The notes under the pieces were generated by a model. That model did not search any database, was not told the origin of the DNA, and was given only the letters and a program-made list of their open reading frames with translations. A stretch of 64,000 nucleotides of DNA from Pyropia yezoensis (taxonomy: Eukaryota > Rhodophyta > Bangiophyceae > Bangiales > Bangiaceae): positions 14,738,568-14,802,567 of the forward strand of contig CM020618.1 of assembly GCA_009829735.1 (NCBI GenBank), read 5' to 3'. This document shows, one piece after another, positions 51,330 through 62,993 of the stretch. Every line of letters begins with the position of its first letter. The stretch's first letter is position 1. The position numbers were made by a program, and so were the translations under genes.

Positions 51330-51960
51330 CCCCACTCAGATCGGGGGGCGCCACCCCCCCTCCTCTGACCGTGTTGCACGGGGGGGGCGCGCCTCGTGCA
51401 AACGCCACCACCCCCCCCCCCCCCTCAGAACGCGATCCAGGGGGGTGCCCCCCCTCTCAGGTCCGGGTGGGTGGGGGGGCACCCCCCACCCCTCCTGCCC
51501 TATTCAGGGGAGGGGGGCACAGCGCGACCCACGTTGCAACTCACGCACCCGCCCCCCCAGAAGCGCTCTCTCGCGCCACCCCCCCCGCCCCCCCGCCAAT
51601 CGTCCGGCCCATCGTCCCGCGGGGTGTCCCCCCCCTTCACAATCAAGCGTTGGGCGGGGGGAGAACCGCCCCCCACGTCACCTGCCCTGTTCAGGGGGGG
51701 GGGCCACAGCGCGACACACAATCTAACCTACGCACCCCCCCCCCCATGGAGTGCCCTCCCGCGCACCCCCCCCGCCCCCCCGGCAATTCGGTGCCCTCCC
51801 GCCAGTCCGGCGCCCCCTCGTCCCGCCGAGTGTCCTCCCCCCCTCGAACCACGCGCTGGGCGGGGGAGGGCACTCTTCACGCCTCCTGCACACTGCAGGG
51901 GGGGGGGGTCACAGCGCTGTCCACCATCCAGCACACACACACACCCCCACGAGCCCCCTC
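51330..51960. repeat. C-rich degenerate tandem repeat, unit about 190-205 bp
   Basis: Landmark CTGCCCT/A.TTCAGG...CACAGCGC recurs at about 51495, 51682 and 51886 (spacings 187 and 204), each time with long C and G runs and a CCCGCCAAT-type segment between. An earlier, more diverged unit seems to begin near 51340. Long open frames on both strands here arise from the C/G runs and are not taken as genes. Confidence 0.6.
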
Positions 51961-54900
51961 CCCAGCCCCCCCCTCGCCCCCCCGCCAATCCGGCGCCCTC
52001 TGGTCCTGCCAATCAAGCGGGCGGATCGCCCAAACCCCCCCCACCCCCACGCACGAAAGGGGGCGGCCGCCAAACGAGTCTTCTGCGCGCCCGCGCTCAG
52101 CAACGACTCCCTCGAAGCCGGCCACCCTCCCGCTGGCCGCGGACGGCGGTTTTTGTGGCGCGGGGGGCGCGACACACCCCGCCCAGGCGCTGTAGGCCTA
52201 CGTGGGGCCCATGTCGCGGGAGCCAGCTTCCCCTCCCCTTCGCCCCCCCCCCTCCCCTCCTCAGGTCGACGACCCGGTGGCGCCAGACGCTCCCGGGAAA
52301 GCGTCCAGGCGCCAACGGGAGGCGCCCAAGCGAGGGCGTACGCCGCCACTCCCGTGTCGCGCCACACAGTTGCCCAGTGGGCGAGCTCCATGCACCCCTG
52401 TGGTTGCGCAGAGCACACACGATAGGAGTGCGGGGGCGTTGACAGCGCGGCGCTGTGGTCGCCACTGGCAGGCAGCCGCTCAGGAGACGAGCCTGTGCGC
52501 CACACACGCACGCTTCAACGCCTGCTGGAAACGATCACGAAAAATCTCCCAGGGACTGGGGGGGCGTGGAGGATCATGTTCGGCCACGCGCCACCAATGG
52601 CAGGCCTCGGCGGGCTGCCATCGCTGAGGTTGGGACTCACACGCACGCCAACATGGGGACGTGGCCCGCCACGGCTGCGTCGTGGCACGCCGAGGGCTCC
52701 GTTTTAAGAAAATTGACCAGCGACGACCGCTTCTCGATCGCCCATGATCGCCCATGACCGGCTAGGATCGCGCGTGATCACGGACTTGTCACGCCATACA
52801 GCCATGCACCGAGCGACGATTGCGCTTCGAAAGCTGGTCGATTGACAGCGTGCACTCGATACACGCAACACGCCAGGCAGCTAAGTTTTACATTTTTTAA
52901 AAAATGGAAAACAGTGGAACGTCGCTATGTGTGTCGGTGCCCAATCGTATACCGCCCGTTGACGCCGTTCTACACAAGTCCATCCGAATCGGTTGGGGCA
53001 CCAGGTTTGTAAATGGGCACTCCACCCACAGGCCGCCACGTGCCATACGTGGCACCCTAGTAAGAATATTTCGGGCGTTGGGATGGACGTGGTTAGCTGT
53101 TCGCTGAGCTCCTCCCCCCACCACTCCATACCAACTTGCACGTCATCACGGTGACGATAATCCTTTGTCAACGCCCCGCGGTCCGATTGGCCACCGTACA
53201 GACATGACCCGGTTGTAAGCGTCCCAGTTATATGGCACCCTGCCTTATAACTGGGAGCATCGCGACCGTCGTCCTTCATGGACTCGATCGCCACTCTGTA
53301 CGATCGTCCTGCATACAGTGCAAACAAATGGAACGAAATTACCTGGAGAGCAAGTGGGCACGAAATCGGGGACGATTGGTGCACCCGCCGTCGAGGACCC
53401 CAGCGTCGTCGACCCCAGCGTCATCCACCCCACCCCAGCCGTCCTCATCCTAGCGCTCCTCCTCGTGCCTACTTCGCGCGCACGGGCGGCGTTCGACGGT
53501 CGTGGATCTCTTCAGGCAGGATACATGCTTGGGGTTCATTGCGGTGGGATCTTTCGTGTGCCTTACCTGCATGCGTTGTTCGTTGTGGGCTAGGGTAGCC
53601 TACAATTTGTGCGTATCCCATTCCCGTCATTTTTTTTGTTGGCTGGGTTTCTCTTCCCAAAGAATGTTGGTGTTTTTGCGCTTGTTTTTGAGCTTGTTCT
53701 CTTGTGTGCTTGTGCTAACCTGTGCGCCTCTGTCGTAGTGGACCCCTTTCCCCCCGACCCCTCCCAGATCCTACCAGAATGGCAACGTATGGGCGACCTA
53801 GCCACCGCGGCCGCGGTGGCCGCGGCGGAGGAGGTCTGCCCCAGCCCGTCCCGTGAGACAGTGCAGGTCATCAAGATAGCCGCTCGTGCAGCAACAGCAG
53901 CCACGGAGACGGCACTCGGGGGGGACCCCATGCAGCTCTCGGACGTACCCTTGGGGGCATCCCCCTGCAGGGAGCAGTGCATGGCGGGTGCGGCGGGCGC
54001 GGTCCCGCACGGTCTAGCCAGTACCGGCGACGAGCAGGCCAGCGAGCACGGAGGGCGGGACGGCGGGAGCGCCGCCGGGCAGGGCAGCAGCGGAGGGGAC
54101 CGGCTACGGTAGAAGCCATCGTGTTTGAGGAGGGGGGAGCAGACACCGTGGACGGCATTGACGACGGTGCGTCGTCCACCAGCGACAGTGAATGACCGGA
54201 TTTTTTCTCTTTGTTTGCCATCGTGTTCCCTGTGCGCGCGATTTCCAGCCGCGAGAAGTCCTTGTGGGAGGGGGAGGGAGTAGAGGTACGGGCGACAGTG
54301 CCGGGGGGGAGGGAGGCGGGGGCTGGCGGGGAGGGCCGTCCCGAGACCTGCACCGCCTTGTCGAATGGCTCGCAGCACGGATGTGCATCGAGCCTTGCAG
54401 TCGCAACTGTTGCGGGGCGGCTGACGTGACTTCATCCAGAAACATACGAAATACGGAATTGGGCCGCTGCCCAGCGGTCGACCGATTGCACACTGTCCAG
54501 CTCGGCCTCAGATTCACGCGATCGACAGTGATTTTGGACCTTGATCAGCAGTCGAAGAGGACACGATCGCCGGCGAGCCGGCAACGTCTGGAAACGGACG
54601 CCCCGCCACTGCATCGCTGGAACGGGGGCTACAAAGTGCGCAATGGTGCTATATAACCGGGTCATGACTGTACCGTCGGTCCGACCCGGCAGACACCCGT
54701 TTCTCATTCCGGTCTTGTGCAGACATTTGACCCCGGCCGTTCATCAGTCCAATCACAGACGGCTTGGGCGGGCACGCGTGGGCTTCTTCTTCAGAGCCGC
54801 TGTGCGATGGTGATTGGCGCTGGACTCTTTACAGCCGCAGTGGATCCCGCCCGGGGGAAGCGCCCATCCTCTCCCCCCACGGTGGCGGTCGACCGACGGG

Positions 54901-55922
54901 CCAAGTGACCCCCCCCCACCTTGTCATGGTGGCTACATACGTGACGGGCCTCCTTTTCCGTCTGGCGGGCGTTGTAGCAAGGACCATGTCGCTGCGCTGT
55001 CTTTGCCGCCAGCGTAGTGAGCATTGAGGGAGTGAGGCGTGGCAACGCCATGTGTAGGACGGGCGTCGCCCGCCACTGCCCTTGGTGCGACAGCGGGGCG
55101 GTGGACCACACCGGGTGGAGCCCAGCTGCGACAACAATGACGTGAGGTTGTGGCAACGCATCATTGCTGTTGTCTTGGCCCCCCCCGGGAGTGTACTGTA
55201 CCCCCGAGGGTGACGTCCCCTTCTCATCAGCGCTTTGTCGATACTGTTCTGCAATGCTCTGTGGATCAGTGGGCCAACCTCCCCGCCCCCCCCCCGCCCT
55301 CCCAGGCCCGCACCCCACTCCGTGCCCCGCCCTCCCTCCTGGCCTCCCACGAGGGCAGCGCTCGCAGCGGAGGGCCAGCTACGTTGGAATCCCACCGAAA
55401 CGAACAGGGGTGTGAGCGCAGGAAACGGGACGTGGAGGGCGAGCCGAGGGCGCGCGGGCGGGTGGCGGCGCGGGGCCACCAAGAGGGGGCGGAGGGCTGT
55501 GGGGAACGCGGAGAGTCGCGGGGTGGCGCGAGCCCGTGGATACGCGCGGCGGCCTCTCGCCCCGTCTGTGCGTTCGAGCCGCGGTGGGTTTCCCACCAAG
55601 CGGCCCACGCGCGTACGCGGGCAGAGGGTGCGCGACGCGTTGTCACAGTACACCCACGCTGGGTCCACGCACGGCGGTAGCACCGGGGGGGGGGGGGAAG
55701 GTTCCCGATCCCCGCGCCCCGCACCGGCGCGGGTAGCCAGGCGCCCCAAGAGACGCGCGCGTCCCCCCTTCGCTACCCCTATCCCCCCCCCCCCCCCGCA
55801 TGGTACGTCGGTCCCCCCCCTCCCCCGCGCGCCCATCCCCCCCACCCTGCTTCCCCGTACGGACGGCGTGCACCGGGCGGCCGCGACCGCGGGCACCGCC
55901 CCAGCAGACGGCGGTCGGCGCC
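51961..55922. other. Gene-poor GC-rich interval
   Basis: No gene is firmly supported. A perfect 10-bp hairpin CCCAGTTATA/TATAACTGGG with a 13-nt loop lies at 53223-53255. A small plus-strand frame starts at ATG 53779 (MATYGRPSHRGRGGRGGGG), Gly/Arg-rich and stopping at 53856. The same frame reopens and ends at 54195 with an acidic Ser tail (GASSTSDSE). A spliced small RGG protein is possible but unproven. Frames in 54790-55720 look like GC-rich chance frames. Confidence 0.35.
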
Positions 55923-57741
55923 ATGGACCGCCCCGGCCGACGGCGGTGGATGCTGCAGACGACGGCCGCGGTGGGAGCTGCGGTGGTGGTGGCTGGCGTG
56001 GCCACGGCGGTCACGGCCCTGGCGGCGCCGACGGCGGGGGCCGCCGCGGCTGGTAAGTCGTCGCCGCTGTCGCCGGCCGCCCCCGGCAAGGAGGTGGGCG
56101 TTGCCGCACAGCCGCTGCGCGAGCTGGGGCTGGCAGCCATTGGTGAGGTGGACTTTGGGCTCGTCTGGGATGCGGGCAAGCCGTCCAGCCCGCTCTCTTT
56201 TCGGTTGGGCAAGGGCAAGCCAGTGCCCGGCCCGCCGAAGTCCGCGCTCAACTTTTCTGGCGAATCCATCAAGCAGAATGGGAGCGCGTGTTCCGGCGGG
56301 GGCCTCCTCGCCGTCACCTCAGATGTGGCTCAGAACGAAGCGGCGATGAAACGCCTGGGGCAGGCTTGGATCGTTGAATCCGTGAAGCACCCGTCGGTGA
56401 GCGCCTATTTGAAATGGTCGGCGGTGGTCGGCCTGCAGATGAGCAAGTTGACATGCGGAGACTTGACGCCTTGGCCAGAGCAGGCGGTCGCCTTCTTTGC
56501 CGACACGGACTTCCGCGTGAGCGGTGTCGGCGGGGAGTCGGGGGTGCTGCCGCTGTCAAGCGGGCGGCGGCACATGATCTTGGTCAACGAAGAAAAGCCC
56601 ATCTGCGTGTATAGTGGGCCGCCCGCCAGCGCGGGCAAGCCCCAGGACGGTAACGGCGGTAACGGCGGCAGCGGCGGCGGCCCAAGACCTGGCGACAACG
56701 GCGGCGGTCGCATCGGGGAGCCTGGCCCAGACGGAAACACTGGCGTGTCCAGCTCTTCCGGCGCCAGCAGCGTGCCGCTGGGCGCCCTCATTGGCGTGGC
56801 CGTTGCCGCCGCGGTGGGCCTCGCCGTCGCCGCCGCTCTCACGGTGGTGGTGTGGCGCAAGCGCCACGCCGGCGCCGCGGGCGGCGGCGGCGGCTCGAGC
56901 GCCGCCGGCGGGTCGAGCAGGGCGGGCGGGGGCAGTGGCGGGCTGCCCCCCGCGCTGCCCCCCCAGCCGGGGACGGCGTCGCCCCCCTTTCCGCCGTCGG
57001 CTGCGTACGGCGCCGCCGGGCCTGTGGGCCACCCGGGGGCGGGGGGGGGGGGGGGGGGGGCCACCGCCGCCCCCCCCCCCGGGGTGGTGCTCTATGCCCC
57101 GGCCGCAGCGCCGACGGCAGCAGCAGCGGCGGCGGCGGCGCCCCGCGCGGCAGCCCAGCCGGTGCAGTGGGCGGCAGCGGCGGCTGGCGGGGTGGCCCAC
57201 GGCCCGCCAGTGGCGGGGGCGCCTGCCGGGGGGGCACCCCCGCCGTCTGGGGCGGCGCCACCTGGCGGGGTGGCGGCGGCGGCGCCTGCCGGGACGGCAC
57301 CCGCGGCGCCAGGGGCGGCCGCCGCCGCCGCTGCCGCCGCTGCCGCGCCGGCGGCGGCTGCGGCGGCGGCGGCGCCCGCCGGTGGCCCCCGCGCCCCACC
57401 GCGGCCGGTCGTGGCGGCGGCGGCGGCCGTGCCGGCGGCACGCGCCCACCGGCCAACGGCGGCGGGCGCGTCGGCGCGGCCGGGCGGGGCGGGCGCCGCC
57501 GCCGCCGCCGTCGGGCCCGTCCGACGCTTCTCCCGCATGCGGCCCGTGCCGGTGGCGCCGCCGCCGTCGACGACGCCGTCCCCGGCTGCCGCGCCGGCCG
57601 CGGCCGCGGCGGTGCCGGCGGCGGTGCCAGTGCCGGTGCCAGTGCCAGTGCCGGCGGCGGGTGGGGCCGCCGCCACCGGCAGCGGCGGCGGCGGCGGTGG
57701 GGGCGACGTGCGCACGCACCTGCTGCGGCCCGGCGCGTCGA

Positions 57742-57772
<31 letters not shown>

Positions 57773-58352
57773 CCCCGCAGCGCCGGCGCCGCCCACCGCT
57801 CGGGCGGCGGCCGCTGCGGTACCGCCGTGGGCTGGTCACACCGCCGCCGCCACCGACGGCTCTGGCGTCGGCGGCTTGGAACGCACGCCCTCTGCCCGTG
57901 GCCCCTCGGGGCCGCCGTCCCCCCCTCACGCGGCGGCGGCGGCGACGGCGGGGTCGGCCGGGGCAGAACACCCCCCGGCGCCGCGGGGAGCCGCCGCCAG
58001 CGGCAGCGCCGCGGCGGGCGGCTTGGCGCGCGTGGCGTCGGCAAAGGGGGCCTCCACCGCCGGGTCCCCGGCGGGTGGCACCGCTGACAAGGCCGCCGAC
58101 GGGGGTGGCGGCCGCGACGGCGGCGGCGGTGGCAAGGGCAGCGGCGGCGGCGGCGGCGGCGGCGGCGGCAAGGACGGCGCCGACGGCGGCGGCGGCAGCC
58201 GCGGCGTCGACGGCGGCGGCCGCGGCCACGTCTTTGGCAGCGACGGTGGAGGTGAGGGTGGCAGCGGCCGGCGGGGCCGGAGCGGCCGCCGCCGCGCCGG
58301 CCGGCCGTCGTCGCCGTCGGCCGGCGACAGCCTGTACGCCACCGTGGCCTAA
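55923..58352 (+). CDS. Type I membrane protein of a local family, paralog A (809 aa)
   Basis: ATG 55923 (GCCATGG) is followed by RRR and a long hydrophobic Ala/Val stretch: a signal peptide (about residues 1-35). Ectodomain to about 282 with Cys123 (CSGGGLLAV), Cys178 and Cys228 (CVYSG), and landmarks LKWSAVVGLQM and SGRRHMILV. A Gly/Pro/Asn-rich stalk (about 230-280) leads to one transmembrane helix (about 284-310, ALIGVAVAAAVGLAVAA) and RKRH. The remaining 500 residues are Ala/Gly/Pro low complexity encoded by GCN/GGN runs, presumably cytoplasmic. Paralogs B and C share the ectodomain. I do not recognise the family. A surface receptor or adhesin is a guess from topology only. Confidence 0.8.
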
Positions 58353-59866
58353 GTAGAGGAACCGACGGAGGGGGGGGGCAGGGGTGTGGGGGGGGTGCGA
58401 GGAGGGGAGCGGGGAAAGAGGGGGAGTGAGGGGGTAAAAGACGGTGTGTTGGTCGGCGACGGCGGGGGGAGGTACTCCCACCGCGCGCCCCCGCGCGCGC
58501 GTCGGGCCGGGGGTGGATGCCACCGCCCAGCTCAGCGGCGGCGGCCAACAGCCCAGCGCCGACGCGGGCGCCGCCGCCAACGCCGCGTCGGCCTCGACCA
58601 CCAGTTCCCCGACGGCGGAGCGCGACGCGGCCGCGACGACGGCGGCCGGCCAGAGGTGTTCCTGCCGGCTGGACACCGGGGCGGGTGTCCAGCCAAGTGG
58701 TTGCGGGGGGGGGGTAGGGATGGGGGGGGAGGGCGGGGAGGGGACGTGGGCATCTTAGTGGATAAAGCGGGGCGGCGGGGATGGATTGTCAATGGTGGGG
58801 AAGAGGGGGCGGCGTGGGCGGTGTGCAGAGGGCTGGACGGGCGCCGGTGCCGCACGTGTACCGTACCTACCCGCTCCTCTGCACGATGGACACAGCCTGC
58901 CCCGCAAGCAGACGGGCGTGAGTCGAGCCGGGCCTGGGGAACACGCCCGACCTGCAGCTGCCACGGGCGCGGCTCACCGCCGTCGACGGGCACCCGCGCC
59001 ATCGCGGCGGGCGAACCGTGGCGTCTCGCCCACCGGCCCCGCTCTCACTTGGTCCCGCACTCCGCGCCCCCCCTTCCCCCTCGGCGCCCCTCTTTGTCAA
59101 GGTGCCGCCGCTCCCCCGCCCGCCCGCCCCCCGCCGGCCGGGTCCACACGTCTCGGCGGCCGTCCCACGACCCGGCCGCCGCCCCACCACGGCTGCCAAC
59201 AGTGGGGGCCCGCGCCACCGCCGCACGGGCGGGCCACCCCCCACCCCCCCCCCCCCCCCCCCCCGACCGCAACCACCATCCTCCACCGCACCCCCAAGCC
59301 ACCAAGACAGGGGGACCCCCGGAGGCGACCCCCACGGCGGGCGCTCCCCAAACCACCTACCACGCGAGGAGGTGCCGAGGGCCGACAGCACAGGCCCCAC
59401 CGCAGGCGCGCACGCCGCGGCCGGTGGGCGACGTTTGGCATCGTGTCTGTCCCCGTTGCGCTCGCCTCTTTTCCTTTTTTTTGCTGTCCCCGCGTCGCAG
59501 CTGGCTTTGGACCCCCACGCCGCACCGGGCGTCCTCTCTCCCGCGTGGTTGTGTCCCCACTCGTACCCCCCCCCCCCCCGCCCCCCCCCCCGGCCCGACG
59601 ACCATGAGGTGTTTTTCCATACCACACGGGCCCGCAATCCCCTCCGCCAGCCCCCACCGTCCTTCTCGCCCCCCTCCCCCTCTCAGGGCCACCCCCCCCT
59701 TCCCCCCCTCTTCTCCTCTCACCGCCCCCTCCCACCTCCTGGTGACCCCGTCCCGATGGCCCACCCGCTGCCATCCTCCCCCCCCCCCCACCCCCCGGGA
59801 CGGACCGCCGCGCGTGCCGCCCACCACCCGCCGGCGGTCGCTCCGCCGGCCGCGGGGCGGCAGGCG
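58353..59866. other. Interval between paralogs A and B
   Basis: Convergent 3' regions of A (+) and B (-). It contains C runs (for example near 59250-59265 and 59565-59590). The long plus-strand frames here are GC-driven. No gene supported. Confidence 0.45.
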
Positions 59867-59947
59867 CTAGGCAAAAGAGCGGAGCGCGTCTGGCATGGAC
59901 GGCGGGGACATGAAGGACCCGTCCAAGGGGAAGCCGCCGCCGCCGCG

Positions 59948-59988
<41 letters not shown>

Positions 59989-61179
59989 TGCCCACGCCGC
60001 TGCCGCCGCTGCCGCCGCTGCCGCCGCTGCCGCCGCTGCCACCGCTGCCACCGTCGGCCGCGGCGGCGGCTCCCCCCCCAACAGGGGCGCCGCCCCCCCC
60101 CGCGACGGCGGCACCGCCCCACGGGCCAGCCGGCGGGGACACGGGCACGGAGGACACAGTCGACGAGGGCGGGAGCGCCGAGCCGCCGCCGCCGCCGCCG
60201 CCGCCGGCCACGCCGGCTGCGGTCATCGCCTTTGGCGGCGGGGGCACCCCCGCCATGCACGCGGGGTGTGGGGGGTACGCCATCTCGTAGGGGGCGACCG
60301 TGGAGGCCGGCGCGCCGTAGGGGGTGGCCCAGGGGGCCCACATGGCCACCCCTCCCGGCGGGAGCGCCGCCGCGTCTGCGCTGACCTTGACGGTCGGGGG
60401 GAACGGCGGGTGCGGGGAGGGCGCCGCGGCGGGCGTGCCGCCGCCGCCATTGCCGGCGGCGGCGGCCTCGCCCTGCTGTGTCCCTGCGCCGCCGCGGCGG
60501 TGCCGACGCCAGGCCACCACCACCGTCGTGGTGGCGGCGGCAACGGCCACAATGGCCGCCACGCTGACGCCGGCAATGGCGCCGACCGACAGGCCGCCGC
60601 CGCCGCCGCCGTCACCCGCCCCGTCGCGGGCGCTGTACACGCAGTGCAGCTCTCCCAGCAGCGCAATGAGCATGTGGCGCTGGCCGCCGGGGAGCGCCGT
60701 CGTGGCGCCGCCGGGTCCGTTGCGAAAGGTGGTGTGGGTGTCGCCGTAAAAGGCGACGGTGCTGGAATGCCACGGGTTCCAGCCGTCGCACTCCCACGAG
60801 TCCATCCGCAGGCCGACGACAGTCGCCCAGCGGAGGACGGCGACGGACCATTCGTCGCTGAGGCGGGCGGCGGCGGCGGGCTCGCCCAGGCGCGCCATCG
60901 CCGACTCGGTCCGCAGCGTCTCCACGGCAACGGCCAGCATGCCCCCGCCCCGGCACGGGCGGCCCTGCTCCCGAATGACGGCGCCGGGGAAGAGCCGCGC
61001 GTCGGCGGCCGCCGCGCCGCGCACGGGGGTGCTGGCGCCGAGGGTAAACGTCTGCGGGCATGTAGACCCGTTGGTTACCCACCGCAGCTGGTAGTCGACA
61101 TTCGCCACCGCCGCCACACGCAAAGGGCGCACCGCCGGGGCAGGCACGGTGACGATCCGCCCTGCGGCCGTGACGGACA

Positions 61180-61225
<46 letters not shown>

Positions 61226-61354
61226 GCTCGCCACCGACGACGCCGCCGGCGTCGTCACCGCCGCCGCAGCAACGGCAATGGTAGCGGCGGCAGCGGCAGC
61301 CACGGCCGCCCCCGCCGTCAACGGCGCCCACCGCCAGAGGTAACGGCAGTCCAT
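59867..61354 (-). CDS. Type I membrane protein of a local family, paralog B (495 aa)
   Basis: ATG 61354 (MDCRYLWRWAPL) begins a signal peptide (about 1-43), followed by a run of 14 Pro from a (CGG)n tract. Ectodomain Cys99 (STCPQTF), Cys134 (CRGGGMLAV), Cys189 (WECDGW) and Cys238 (CVYSA), with LRWATVVGLRM and GGQRHMLIAL. The spacing of the last three (55, 49) matches A (55, 50) and C (56, 48). Transmembrane helix about 256-286, then RRHRRG. The tail is Gly/Ala/Pro-rich with a GGS repeat encoded by a 9-bp CCGCTGCCG-type minisatellite (about 59995-60055). Confidence 0.8.
59935..60060. repeat. (CCG)n and CCGCTGCCG minisatellite inside paralog B
   Basis: An almost pure CCG trinucleotide tract (about 59935-59990) passes into 9-bp units that encode Gly-Gly-Ser repeats on the minus strand. 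Length variation here would keep the frame. Confidence 0.8.
61181..61224. repeat. (CGG)14 tract inside paralog B
   Basis: A pure CGG trinucleotide run encoding the polyproline segment just after the signal peptide of paralog B (minus strand). Confidence 0.85.
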
Positions 61355-62993
61355 TGGCGGCTGCTCGCGGGGGCGGTCCTCTCGGCAGTACCCCGTACGT
61401 ACAAGCGGTGGCCCGTGGGAGGGCGCGCGTCAGGGATGGGGGGGCAGGGGGGAGAGAGCGAAGCTGTGCTCGCAGCGTTAGGGGGCGCCCCCCAGACCGG
61501 GGGACAAGTGCAAACGGGAAGGGCGCGGGGGCACCCGCAACAAGGGGAGGCAGCGACAGGCACACGAGGGGGGGTGACACGGCGCGGCGGCGGCGGGGCG
61601 TGGGCGTCGCGCGAAGGGGGCGGGCCTCCCCCCTCGGGCGCTCCCACCCACCTAGCGCCCTGGCGTCTCTGGTCAGCCAGGGACGCACAGCGGGTGGCGC
61701 GCCGCGCCGTGTGCGGCGCTGGCGGCCTCTCGGCGCGGGTGGCACAGCAGCCGACGCGCGCGCCCGCCAATGTTCCGTGCTGTACCGACGTTCTCTTTCG
61801 TACATCGGTCGTTTACATAGTGTATTTTTTCTTGTGTGTTTGAGGCAGCGCGGGGATCAAAACACGGCGGCCACAGGCAAACAAGAGACAGGAGCAGCCC
61901 CTCCATGGAGGCAATAGATCCACTGGCCAGGACGGGCACCACCGCGGGGGCGACCGACGGTCGGTGGGAATGGGCGCCCAGAGGGTTGGGGGAGGTGTGG
62001 CGCACGGAGCCCATGGAATTAGGGCGCCCAGCTGGCTGACGAAGTGGGGTCACCGCCCACCCATTGGCCCACCCCGGGGTGGCGACAACCATCATGGGAT
62101 GATCCCAGGCGCTCTACGTATCCCGACGCACACACCCCCGGGTGGGCGAGGAGGCTGGAGAGACCAACTGTGCGCTGGCACACCCGCCCGCGGCTGACAA
62201 GGTCGCTTGGGCGCGCCCGAGGCAGCCACCGTCCTAGTGACAATGACGGTTGCCCACCCCCGCCACCCGTGCTGGTCATTGCTGCAGCCGTGGGGTGGAG
62301 GAGAGCTCACAGCGCACTGCACACAGGGGGGCCCCGGTTGATGGGCGTGCCGTGGATCGGTTGGCCCATATCACGGTCATGGTCAGCAGTGACAGCAGAC
62401 CCAGTTCTTGTCAGAGCAGTTGATCCTCCTGTTCAATCCCAGACGGCCGCGTTGCGCACGCAAGGAGGCTCCTGGAAGAAGCTCTGACCGTACAGTATTT
62501 GACAGGTCCCGAGGCAGCTTACAGCCGGGAGGGGACCTGCCCACGGAGAAGCACTCCGTGCAGCTGCTGCGGCGTTCAAATCACAGCGCCCTTCTTTCAC
62601 TACGCTACCAACCTCCCTTCCCTGTCCCGCCCTCCTCAGGCCTCAAACCCAGCCCCGCTACACTCACCTCGCTCTCCTGCCAACCCCATCACCCCCTCAC
62701 GCCCTTCCTCCCGCCGCTGCCGAGCGCACTGCTACAGGTCCCCAGTCGGTGTCGCCGCCCCAATACCAGCCGACACCGTTGCCGGCTGCCCTACGACAGC
62801 CGTGCCCCCAAGTCATGCAGGGAAGGAGACTAAAGGCTTGAGGGCCGGGTGAGCAGCACGTCTAGCATGGGCGGTGGGGGCGCGGGCCGAACAACAGGGT
62901 GTCGGCTTCTGTCATCGCCGCCGCTCCCACCACCCCCGCCGCCACCGCCGCCACCGCCGCCGCGGACGGGTCCGCCCACAGCAAAGCAGGGAC
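61355..62993. other. Interval between paralogs B and C
   Basis: Upstream region of B and downstream region of C, both on the minus strand. Composition drops toward normal GC at 61800-62800. No TATA box or gene is convincing. The short frames on both strands have no recognisable features. Confidence 0.45.

Noticed and set aside
51161..52442. Several 140-350-codon plus frames, Pro-rich
   Set aside because: They come from the C-rich tandem repeats and overlap in all frames.
53590..54435. 281-codon minus-strand frame
   Set aside because: No recognisable motif, antisense to an equally weak plus frame. Not enough evidence for a gene.
56556..58676. Long minus-strand frames (about 570-706 codons) over paralog A
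   Set aside because: Arg/Ala/Gly-only composition mirrors the GC runs of the paralog A tail. No domain visible.
58386..59870. 494-codon plus frame between paralogs A and B
   Set aside because: Low-complexity Pro/Arg/His composition, no good start context, and no resemblance to its neighbours.
59018..61843. 941-codon plus-strand frame
   Set aside because: It lies antisense to paralog B, whose signal peptide, Cys pattern and membrane helix are convincing. The frame owes its length to GCC/CCG runs.
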